In this document: positions 1 through 5,411 of the stretch, one piece after another | Layout: every line of letters starts with the position of its first letter | Position numbering within the stretch: position 1 is the first letter of the stretch | NCBI GenBank assembly: GCA_022709485.1 | Contig: JAKLIS010000065.1 | Coordinates: 1-7,246, forward strand | Direction of reading: 5' to 3' | DNA length: 7,246 nt | Source: Elusimicrobiota bacterium | GTDB lineage: Bacteria > Elusimicrobiota > Elusimicrobia > F11 | Position numbers and translations under genes: made by a program | Notes under the pieces: generated by a model | Told to the model about the DNA's origin: nothing | Databases searched by the model: none | What the model saw: the letters and a program-made list of their open reading frames with translations, nothing else

Positions 1-579
1 AATTTTGGAAAAACTTTCAAAATCGTCGTTTTCACAGTTGCAGTGAAACATCGCTCCGGTTAAAAGCGGAACGGCCTCTGAAATTTCATCTGGATCCAAC
101 GCGCCAAGCCGGGAATAGATGCGGGCCGGGTCGGCCAAATCAAACCCCGAATGACTGACCCCCGGATTAATCCGAAGCCCCACCGGCATCCCGGCAACAA
201 GCGGCCGAAACCGCTTTAGCTGGGAAACAGAATTGAAAATAATCTTGGTGGCGATTTTTCTCACCGCTCTGACCTCGTCCTCAGACCAAGCCACGCTGTA
301 GGCATGGACTTCTTTCCCGAATTTTTCCGCGCCCAAGCGCGCTTCATAAAGGGAACTAGATGTGGTTCCATCCATGTATTTTTTCATCAGGTCAAAAACA
401 GCCCAGGTGGAAAAGCATTTGAGGGCCAAAACAGATTTGGCGCCGCATTTTTTCCGCACCCACTCAATTATCTTTAGATTCTTCAAAAGCCTGGTTTCAT
501 CAATTAGATAATAGGGGGTCGGGAGAACATTTTTGTTCTCAGAAACCACCGCCTCGATGGATTTTTCTTTTTTGTTCAT
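1..579 (-). CDS. nspC: Carboxynorspermidine/carboxyspermidine decarboxylase, N-terminal part (C-terminus beyond left edge)
   Basis: PLP-dependent decarboxylase of the alanine-racemase-fold group. It removes the carboxyl group from carboxynorspermidine or carboxyspermidine, the last step of the aspartate-semialdehyde-dependent (norspermidine/alternative spermidine) route in the cytoplasm. The minus strand is open for exactly 193 codons from the ATG at 579-577 to the window edge. Seen directly: an N-terminal TPYYLIDETRLLKNL segment (residues 21-35), then SVLALKCFS (49-57) whose Lys54 is the expected Schiff-base lysine, GTTSSSLYEARLG, VHAYSVAWSEDEV, a GLRINPGVSH stretch and SRLGAL, ending with MFHCNCEND. 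The order and spacing match NspC better than diaminopimelate or ornithine decarboxylase. Family members are about 370-400 residues, so roughly half is missing only because the window ends. No strong Shine-Dalgarno is visible; AGAGA sits almost against the ATG. It is transcribed divergently from the arsR-like gene. Choice of substrate (norspermidine versus spermidine branch) cannot be told from this part. Confidence 0.9.
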   Translation of the reverse strand, partial: MNKKEKSIEAVVSENKNVLPTPYYLIDETRLLKNLKIIEWVRKKCGAKSVLALKCFSTWAVFDLMKKYMDGTTSSSLYEARLGAEKFGKEVHAYSVAWSEDEVRAVRKIATKIIFNSVSQLKRFRPLVAGMPVGLRINPGVSHSGFDLADPARIYSRLGALDPDEISEAVPLLTGAMFHCNCENDDFESFSKI

Positions 580-628
580 TTCTCTATTCGTATTAAAAAT
601 TTTTTACTTCTATAGTACAAGATTTTTT

Positions 629-664
629 CTGCCGTCATTCCCGCGAAAATAGGAATGACGACAG
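629..664. repeat. GTCATTCC-type intergenic palindrome (dRS3/REP-like)
   Basis: The arms CGTCATTCC (633-641) and GGAATGACG (652-660) are perfect 9-bp inverted repeats around a 10-base loop, CGCGAAAATA. After one C/A mismatch the stem continues with CTG (629-631) pairing CAG (662-664), giving 12 of 13 pairs. The left arm plus loop start, GTCATTCCCGCGAAA, closely resembles the dispersed intergenic repeat found in many bacterial genomes (dRS3 of Neisseria and similar elements); this resemblance is from memory, not a search. It lies in the divergent spacer between nspC and the arsR-like gene. It could be a degenerate dispersed repeat, or could act as a hairpin or binding site there. Confidence 0.6.
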
Positions 665-699
665 ATTTTGCCATCCGCGTTTCACTCCCCAAATTTTTG

Positions 700-714
700 T
701 ATATTCATGAATAG
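700..714. promoter_or_regulatory. Candidate ArsR-type operator overlapping the promoter of the downstream repressor gene
   Basis: TATTCATGAATA (702-713) is a perfect 12-bp palindrome ending 9 bases before the start codon of the ArsR-family gene. ArsR/SmtB proteins are homodimers that usually bind AT-rich inverted repeats, often with TTCA/TGAA half-sites, over their own promoters, so autoregulation here is a reasonable inference. A TATATT hexamer (700-705) overlaps the palindrome and could be a -10 element, but no well-spaced -35 is visible. The palindrome is seen directly; its role is inferred. Confidence 0.45.
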
Positions 715-722
715 TTGAGCAT

Positions 723-1070
723 ATGGTTAGCAATAAACTTCCCGTCAACGAGCTGGTTTTTAAAATTAAAACGGATTTCTTAAGGTCCCTAGCTCATCCC
801 ACGCGCCTGGCCATTATTGAATATTTGAAGAGGGGAGAATCAACGGTGGGACAAATGGTGACTGATCTCGGGCTTGAACAATCCGGCCTTTCCAAACATC
901 TTTCCACTCTAAGGCAGGCGGGCATCCTGTCATCGCGCCAGGAAAAGGTGAGCGTTTACTACACCATTAAAGATAAGGAAATTTTTGACGTCCTTCGGCC
1001 CATCGCCGAAATTCTCAAAAGGAAATTGAAGGAAAGTGAGCACATATTGTCGGGCCTTGGGAAGATGTAA
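723..1070 (+). CDS. ArsR/SmtB-family winged-helix transcriptional repressor, metal-motif-less
   Basis: Dimeric winged helix-turn-helix DNA-binding protein of 115 residues, a normal length for the family. The sequence shows the ArsR signature SLAHPTRLAIIEYL (22-35), helices alpha3-alpha4 as VGQMVTDLGLEQSGLSKHLS (42-61) with recognition helix around QSGLSKHLSTLRQAG, and the beta-wing RQEKVSVYYTI (72-82). It has no cysteines at all, so neither the ELCVCD-type alpha3 thiolate site nor a dithiol persulfide sensor of the BigR/SqrR kind can exist. Only three histidines are present (25, 59, 107), and the C-terminal helix lacks a clear DxHxxxH alpha5 site. It is therefore probably not a classical arsenic or zinc sensor, and the signal is unknown. 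Start: the ATG at 723 precedes the family core by a typical distance; its ribosome site is weak (TTGAG). A perfect palindrome just upstream suggests autoregulation. The next two small genes on this strand are possible targets. Confidence 0.88.
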   Translation: MVSNKLPVNELVFKIKTDFLRSLAHPTRLAIIEYLKRGESTVGQMVTDLGLEQSGLSKHLSTLRQAGILSSRQEKVSVYYTIKDKEIFDVLRPIAEILKRKLKESEHILSGLGKM

Positions 1071-1089
1071 GAAATGGATTTGGATTTTT

Positions 1090-1119
1090 TTGACTTATGT
1101 ATGCATTGATGAGCATATT
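1090..1119 (+). promoter_or_regulatory. Possible sigma-70-like promoter for the small-gene pair
   Basis: In the 85-base AT-rich spacer after the ArsR-type gene, TTGACT (1090-1095) is followed after 18 bases by CATATT (1114-1119), a 5/6 match to the -35 consensus and 4/6 to the -10. An imperfect inverted repeat TATGC-N8-GCATA (1100-1117) lies between and over these elements and could be an operator. These are consensus matches only, so confidence is low. Confidence 0.3.
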
Positions 1120-1155
1120 GCCATATTAATCAAACTTCATTAAAGAAGAGATAAA

Positions 1156-1365
1156 ATGAAAAAAATAAAAAGAAAAACGTTTCAAAATTGGATAGCCACG
1201 CGGATGGAAGTCGGCAGGCTCTTGGGTCTGAAAAATAAAAGCCTTTGCCGCTTAGAAAAATGGGCGGGCATTCAATCAACCTCGACCAAAACCAAATATT
1301 CACCAACGGAATTCAGACGGCTTAAAAAGCGAATTTCCGAGCTTCGGCGGCATGTCACTTTTTAA
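1156..1365 (+). CDS. Highly basic 69-aa protein of unknown function
   Basis: I do not recognise this protein. It has 69 residues with 20 Lys/Arg against 4 Glu and no Asp, a net charge of about +16. There is no signal peptide and no membrane helix. The N-terminus MKKIKRKTF is strongly cationic. A middle part with a repeated hydrophobic/basic pattern (RLLGLKNKSLCRLEKW, 21-36) and a C-terminal FRRLKKRISELRRHV (53-67) both look helical and amphipathic. Nucleic-acid binding is a plausible guess from composition only. A purine-rich site GAAGAG lies 5 bases before the ATG, which supports real translation. It is followed after 20 bases by the Ig-like gene, suggesting co-transcription. It could instead be a fast-evolving accessory protein of the hydrogenase-type locus. 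Confidence 0.6.
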   Translation: MKKIKRKTFQNWIATRMEVGRLLGLKNKSLCRLEKWAGIQSTSTKTKYSPTEFRRLKKRISELRRHVTF

Positions 1366-1370
1366 CAAAA

Positions 1371-1377
1371 AGGGGGG
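1371..1377 (+). promoter_or_regulatory. Strong Shine-Dalgarno of the Ig-like gene
   Basis: AGGGGGG ends 8 bases before the ATG at 1386. It is the clearest purine-rich ribosome site among the gene starts in this window and fixes that start, implying good translation of the 112-aa protein. Confidence 0.65.
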
Positions 1378-1385
1378 CAGTTCTT

Positions 1386-1724
1386 ATGGCAGACTTATTC
1401 AAAACAAAAGGCAAATCAAACACTTCCGGAAATCAGGCCTCTTCAAAATCGTCAGTGACGATTGACTTCCCAAGAGAGCGAGACGTCGTCATATCAGGCC
1501 ATTATGCAATCCGCATTTCAGGAAATTCATTGCACCCGGCCGAGGTTTCCATTAATAATGGGAACTGGAAAAGTTGCCGGATGGACGGCGGCTATCATTG
1601 GTTCGACTGGAATCCAGAAAAACCGGGAACATATAAATTGCTGGCGCGGCTGAAAAGCGGTTTGGGAACATGGGAAACATCCCCCGAGCGGACGTGCGTG
1701 GTGATGCACAAGAAAGGAAAATAA
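1386..1724 (+). CDS. Small protein with a single Ig-like/early-set beta-sandwich domain
   Basis: A 112-residue protein with a flexible, Ser/Asn/Lys-rich, unstructured-looking N-terminus (about 1-23) and then one compact domain (about 24-108) rich in beta-strand pattern. Visible landmarks are VTIDFPRERDVVISGHYAIR (24-43), AEVSINNGNWKSCR (52-65), GGYHWFDW (68-75), KPGTYKLLARLKS (79-91) and a last strand RTCVVM. The strand-turn pattern with an EVSI(N/D)xGxW repeat and aromatic cluster is typical of small Ig-like or early-set (CBM48/AMPK-glycogen-binding-like) sandwiches; similar strands occur in Mo-oxidoreductase dimerisation domains. There is no signal peptide, so it is expected to be cytoplasmic. 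Cys64 and Cys104 are the only cysteines. No catalytic residues can be assigned. It sits between the basic small gene and the hairpin preceding the EIIA-HTH/hyf operon; a role as a carbohydrate-sensing or structural accessory to that complex is inference only. Confidence 0.7.
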   Translation: MADLFKTKGKSNTSGNQASSKSSVTIDFPRERDVVISGHYAIRISGNSLHPAEVSINNGNWKSCRMDGGYHWFDWNPEKPGTYKLLARLKSGLGTWETSPERTCVVMHKKGK

Positions 1725-1746
1725 AACCTAAACAACGAATCCCCTC

Positions 1747-1787
1747 TGGAGCTAGCCCACGCCAAATCTTGGCGTCGGCTAGCTCCA
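1747..1787. repeat. Near-perfect 19-bp inverted repeat (hairpin) with 3-nt loop between the Ig-like gene and the EIIA-HTH gene
   Basis: The arm TGGAGCTAGCCCACGCCAA (1747-1765) pairs with TTGGCGTCGGCTAGCTCCA (1769-1787) around the loop ATC, with one C/C mismatch (1758/1776). That is 18 of 19 pairs, GC-rich, in an AT-rich spacer. No T-run follows on either strand, so it is not a canonical Rho-independent terminator. It may reduce read-through, act as an RNA processing or stability element between the upstream small genes and the hyf operon, or be a copy of a dispersed palindromic repeat. The structure is certain; the role is not. Confidence 0.8.
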
Positions 1788-1829
1788 CTTGCATAACAAA
1801 ATCACACAAACTCAATCTTTAACAAATTT

Positions 1830-2504
1830 ATGAAGTTAACCGTAAGAGACGTTTCAAAAATGCTGAATGTTTCAGAAAAAGTTGTTTATACCTGGATTTA
1901 CAACGAAGAACTTCCGGCGTATAAAATGAACGACCAGTTTCGTATCAACCAGACGGAGCTCATGGAGTGGGCCGCCTCCCGGAAAATTCCCGTTCCTTCC
2001 GCGAAAGTTCGAAACGCCAAAGCTTCCCCGAAACCGAGTTTGACTCACGCCCTTGAAAAAGGCGGAATTGTGTATGGGGTCAAAGGGCGGGATAAGGCGT
2101 CCGCTCTAAAGGAAGTTGTGCAAATCATGAAACTTCCCCAAGGAATGAATCGGAATAATCTTCTTTCAATATTATTAGCTCGGGAAGAATTAGCCTCGAC
2201 GGGGATTGGAAACGGCATCGCCATCCCTCATGTGAGAAATCCTATCGTCATCCCGGTCCTTCATCCCACCGTCACGCTGTGTTTTCTAGATCAACCAGTG
2301 GATTTCGGCGCTCTGGACGGGAAACCGGTCCACACGCTTTTTACCCTCTTAAGCCCCACTATTCACACCCACCTTTTCTTGATCTCGCGCCTCTCTTTCG
2401 TGTTGCACGACGAAAGATTCAAGAAAATTTTGGAATCTCGAGGCAGCCGTGAAGAAATGATGGCGACCCTTCGTTCGGTGGAAGAGAATTTGGATAAGAA
2501 ATGA
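1830..2504 (+). CDS. HTH-EIIA fusion regulator: excisionase/MerR-type DNA-binding domain plus PtsN-like PTS EIIA domain
   Basis: A 224-residue two-domain protein. Residues 2-51 form a helix-turn-helix of the excisionase/MerR-like HTH_17 type: LTVRDVSKMLNVSEKVVYTW, then LPAYKMNDQFRINQTELMEW. A Lys/Pro/Ala-rich linker (about 52-70) leads to an EIIA type-2 domain (about 72-217). The domain carries the signature REELASTGIGNGIAIPHVR (118-136). His134 matches the phospho-accepting histidine of PtsN/EIIA-Fru (E. coli PtsN ...GIGNGIAIPH). The second conserved histidine region, HTHLFLISRLSFVLHD, is also present, so phosphotransfer chemistry looks intact. No EIIB or EIIC is fused or nearby, which fits a regulatory rather than transport role. 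Its stop overlaps the hyfB start (ATGA), so it is translationally coupled to the membrane complex. It may regulate that operon's expression according to phosphorylation state, or bind the complex directly; both are inference. No clear Shine-Dalgarno precedes the ATG. Confidence 0.88.
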   Translation: MKLTVRDVSKMLNVSEKVVYTWIYNEELPAYKMNDQFRINQTELMEWAASRKIPVPSAKVRNAKASPKPSLTHALEKGGIVYGVKGRDKASALKEVVQIMKLPQGMNRNNLLSILLAREELASTGIGNGIAIPHVRNPIVIPVLHPTVTLCFLDQPVDFGALDGKPVHTLFTLLSPTIHTHLFLISRLSFVLHDERFKKILESRGSREEMMATLRSVEENLDKK

Positions 2505-4486
2505 TTCTCTTTTTGATTGCTGTGGCGATATGGGTTTCGACCGGTATCTCGGCTTTGGTTTTCAGCCGACGATACGCGGTTTCAAGTTGGATTGGAGCGG
2601 GGGGCGCCATTCTCGGGTGCCTACTCGCCCTCCACTCCGCCCTTCAAGCCATTCTGGGGAACCTTCTTCAATCTTTCCAATTTCCATGGAGCCTTCCATT
2701 TGGATCTTTTTACCTGAAAATGGACCCCTTGTCGGGATGGTTTTTACTTCCCATTCTCGGCCTCTCCATCATGGCAGCCCTTTTCGGCACTGAATACATG
2801 GCCGCTTGGCGAGATCGTCCTTCCGCGGGGGGATCTTGGTTTTTTTTCAACATTTTAATCGCCAGTATGAGCCTGGTCGTCGTGGCCCGGGATGGGGTTT
2901 TGTTTCTTCTGGCCTGGGAGATCATGTCTCTTTCTTCCTTTTTCCTGGTGACGTTTGAACATCAGAAGAAATTCGTCCGGGACGCAGGCTGGAATTATCT
3001 GGTCGCCACACACGCCGGAACGGCGTGCTTGTTGGCCCTTTTTGTTCTTATGGCCAAATCAACCGGCAGCTTTAGTTTCGACGCCTGGCTTGAAAAGGGA
3101 GTTTCACCTTTTTCATCAATCGTGTTGTTTTTGTTGGCTGTTGTCGGTTTTGGGACAAAAGCGGGATTTGTTCCCCTTCACATCTGGCTTCCCGAAGCGC
3201 ACCCGGCGGCGCCAAGCCATGTTTCAGCCCTGATGTCGGGAGTCATGATTAAAACGGGAATCTATGGGTTGGTCCGGCTGCTCTCTTTTTCCGAAGTCCC
3301 TCCCGAATGGGGATGTTGGATTTTAATCGGAATCGGAGCTTCGTCGGGTATTCTGGGAGTTTTGTTCGCCTTGGCCCAACATGACTTAAAAAGACTCTTG
3401 GCTTACCATTCCATTGAGAATATTGGGATCATCAGCCTCGGCTTGGGCGTTGGTTATTTGGGTTTGTCTATCCATTCTCCGGGGCTCGCCATTTTAGGGT
3501 TTTCAGGCGGGCTTCTTCATGTTTTAAATCACGCGCTTTTTAAGGGTCTTCTATTTATGGGGGCGGGATCACTTTTACATGGGACGGGCACCTTGGACAT
3601 CGAACACCTGGGCGGGGTCATCAAGAAAATGCCCTGGACTGGATCAACTTTTTTAATCGGCGCCGCCGCCATCGCGGGCCTCCCTCCGATGAACGGTTTT
3701 ATTAGTGAATTCCTTATTTATTTGGGCGCTTTGAAAGGGATTGGAACCCTGCATGGCTCCCCCCTTGTCTTTTTGATCATTGCCGCGACGAGTTTGACTT
3801 TGATTGGAGGACTCGCACTTGCCTGCTTCGCAAAAGCATTCGGGGTCATTTTTCTGGGTTCTCCCAGAAGCAAACACGGGCATGATGCCCACGAAAGCGG
3901 CTGGGGCATGCGCCTTCCGATGATCAGTTTGGCCGCGGGTTGCGCCGCGGTTGGGTTGATGGCGCCCTTGGCGTTTTTAATCTTACGACCTGTTTTAACT
4001 ATGGTGTGCCGAATAGAAGCATTGGCCGCCCAGGAAATCTTCACCCAAACATCGATGACATTATTTTTCGTGGTGTTAACCGTTCTTGGATTTTTGGGGT
4101 TGGCGGGTTTCTTATGGGGTCTTCGGCGATGGCTCCTCTCCGGCAAAACCATCCATGAAAGCGTCACCTGGGATTGTGGGTATGACGCGCCGTCTCCTCG
4201 CATGCAATACACCGGCTCCTCATTTGCCCAACCATTAACTTCTCTTTTTAAATCAATTTTGCGCACGCAGAGAAAAATTTCTCCCCCTTCCGGATTTTTT
4301 CCCATACACGCTTCTTTTTTCACATCCGCTCCGGATGTTTTCGTCAGGACGATCATCCGTCCCTTTTATCACGCGGTGCGGTTTGGGTTTTCAAAAATGA
4401 AGTGGTTTCAACATGGGCGGGTCAACGCCTATATTCTTTATATCGGCCTCACTTTGTTAATCCTTTTAATTTGGAATTTACGGTAA
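2501..4486 (+). CDS. hyfB: Hydrogenase-4 component B-like, proton/sodium-translocating antiporter-like membrane subunit
   Basis: A 661-residue polytopic membrane protein of the NuoL/M/N-Mrp family, in the HyfB/HycC branch (E. coli HyfB has about the same length). It should form an ion channel in the membrane arm of a group 4 [NiFe]-hydrogenase-type complex. Key features: LAWEIMSLSSFFLV with Glu140 (the coupling glutamate of TM5); GFGTKAGFVPLHIWLPEAHP (216-235) with Lys220; SALMSGVMIKTGIYG with Lys251; LKRLLAYHSIENIGI; HVLNHALFKGLLFMGAG with His340, His344 and Lys348; and GLPPMNGFISEFLIY with Glu403. All charged residues of the half-channels are retained. The C-terminal soluble segment contains the branch-specific TWDCGYDAPSPRMQYTGSSF and a last helix near 644-660, which separates it from NuoL. 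The start is the ATG within the ATGA overlap with the EIIA-HTH gene; hyfC begins one base after its stop. Confidence 0.93.
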   Translation: MILFLIAVAIWVSTGISALVFSRRYAVSSWIGAGGAILGCLLALHSALQAILGNLLQSFQFPWSLPFGSFYLKMDPLSGWFLLPILGLSIMAALFGTEYMAAWRDRPSAGGSWFFFNILIASMSLVVVARDGVLFLLAWEIMSLSSFFLVTFEHQKKFVRDAGWNYLVATHAGTACLLALFVLMAKSTGSFSFDAWLEKGVSPFSSIVLFLLAVVGFGTKAGFVPLHIWLPEAHPAAPSHVSALMSGVMIKTGIYGLVRLLSFSEVPPEWGCWILIGIGASSGILGVLFALAQHDLKRLLAYHSIENIGIISLGLGVGYLGLSIHSPGLAILGFSGGLLHVLNHALFKGLLFMGAGSLLHGTGTLDIEHLGGVIKKMPWTGSTFLIGAAAIAGLPPMNGFISEFLIYLGALKGIGTLHGSPLVFLIIAATSLTLIGGLALACFAKAFGVIFLGSPRSKHGHDAHESGWGMRLPMISLAAGCAAVGLMAPLAFLILRPVLTMVCRIEALAAQEIFTQTSMTLFFVVLTVLGFLGLAGFLWGLRRWLLSGKTIHESVTWDCGYDAPSPRMQYTGSSFAQPLTSLFKSILRTQRKISPPSGFFPIHASFFTSAPDVFVRTIIRPFYHAVRFGFSKMKWFQHGRVNAYILYIGLTLLILLIWNLR

Positions 4487-4487
4487 T

Positions 4488-5411
4488 GTGCCGATGATAA
4501 TTGAGCAATCACTTTCGATGATTTTTCCACTCCTTCTGGCCCCGCTCATGCTCGGCTTGATTAATCGGACAAAAGCTTTTTTTGCCGGACGGGTGGGCCA
4601 GCCTTTGCTTCAAGTGTACTTTGATCTATTTAAACTGCTCAAAAAAGGGGCGGTGTACAGCCGAACTACCTCTTGGATTTTCCAGGGCGGGCCGATGATT
4701 GGACTAGCTGCTTTTATCGCGTCTTTGCTTATGGTTCCTTTTGGCGGCGTTCCGGCCCTCATTTCTTTTGCCGGAGATTTTATTCTACTGGCATATCTCC
4801 TGGCTCTCGCCCGTTTTTTTGTCGTTTTGGCCGCCTTAGATACCGGCTCCAGCTTCGAAGGCATGGGGGCCAGCCGAGAAGTGACATTTTCCACTTTCGC
4901 CGAACCCGTTTTTTTTATCGCGATGTTTGCTTTGGCTCGACTGAGCAATGGCGCTTCCCTTTCGGAATTTTTGGCCTCCCAACCACGACTTTGGGCCCCC
5001 AATATCCCCCTTTTCTTTTTGATCTCCATTGCCGTTTTTGTGGTCTTGCTTGCTGAAAACGCTCGAATTCCTGTTGATGATCCAAATACCCATTTGGAAC
5101 TCACTATGATCCATGAAGTGATGGTTCTCGATCACAGTGGGCCGGATTTGGCTTTTATTCTATATGGATCGGCTCTCAAACTGTGGATTTTTGGGGCCAT
5201 TTTAATGGGCGTATTGATTCCCATCAAAGTGGAACCGACCATTTTGGGCCAGGTGACGGCTCTGGCCGGTATGGCCGTTCTCTCTATAGCCATTGGTTTG
5301 GTGGAATCTATTATGGCCCGGCTCAAACTCGGTCGCATTCCCCCCCTCCTCATTGGCGCCGCGGGCTGCGCTTTATTCGCTCTTCTTTTGGTTCTGCGAG
5401 GTCACCCATGA
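4488..5411 (+). CDS. hyfC: Hydrogenase-4 component C / formate hydrogenlyase subunit 4-like (NuoH-type connector)
   Basis: A 307-residue membrane protein of the NuoH/HycD/HyfC family. It anchors the peripheral hydrogenase or quinone-site module to the antiporter-like subunits. Diagnostic stretches are RVGQPLLQVYFDLFKLLKKG (35-54), ALDTGSSFEGMGASREVTFS (116-135), AENARIPVDDPNTHLELTMI (189-208) and HEVMVLDHSGPDLAFILYGSA (cytoplasmic loop and conserved acidic residues). About eight hydrophobic segments are apparent and the length is normal. The start is uncertain: GTG at 4488, one base after the hyfB stop, and ATG at 4494 are in frame, and neither has a good ribosome site. Translation is probably coupled to hyfB termination. 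The 3' end overlaps the hyfE start as ATGA. NuoH itself is less likely because the EGMGASREVTFS and HLELTMIHEVM forms and the neighbouring HyfE are of the hydrogenase-4 type. Confidence 0.92.
   Translation: MPMIIEQSLSMIFPLLLAPLMLGLINRTKAFFAGRVGQPLLQVYFDLFKLLKKGAVYSRTTSWIFQGGPMIGLAAFIASLLMVPFGGVPALISFAGDFILLAYLLALARFFVVLAALDTGSSFEGMGASREVTFSTFAEPVFFIAMFALARLSNGASLSEFLASQPRLWAPNIPLFFLISIAVFVVLLAENARIPVDDPNTHLELTMIHEVMVLDHSGPDLAFILYGSALKLWIFGAILMGVLIPIKVEPTILGQVTALAGMAVLSIAIGLVESIMARLKLGRIPPLLIGAAGCALFALLLVLRGHP

Noticed and set aside
723..1070. Arsenic-resistance repressor (arsR in the strict sense)
   Set aside because: The protein has no cysteines for As(III) binding, and no arsenite pump or arsenate reductase gene is nearby.
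1747..1800. Canonical Rho-independent terminator
   Set aside because: The stem is strong, but the bases after it (CTTGCATAAC) and, on the other strand, GAGGGGATTC contain no T-run.
3718..4356. 212-codon open frame on the minus strand inside hyfB
   Set aside because: It is antisense to a well-conserved membrane protein, rich in Lys/Pro/Arg as expected from complementing hydrophobic codons, has no recognisable domain and no ribosome site. The plus-strand HyfB motifs cover this region. The same reasoning rejects 4610-5104 minus inside hyfC.
5183..5407. In-frame 75-codon N-terminal extension of hyfE
   Set aside because: The extension lies wholly inside hyfC in another frame, is hydrophilic and unlike HyfE. 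The ATG at 5408 gives the usual length and the ATGA overlap.
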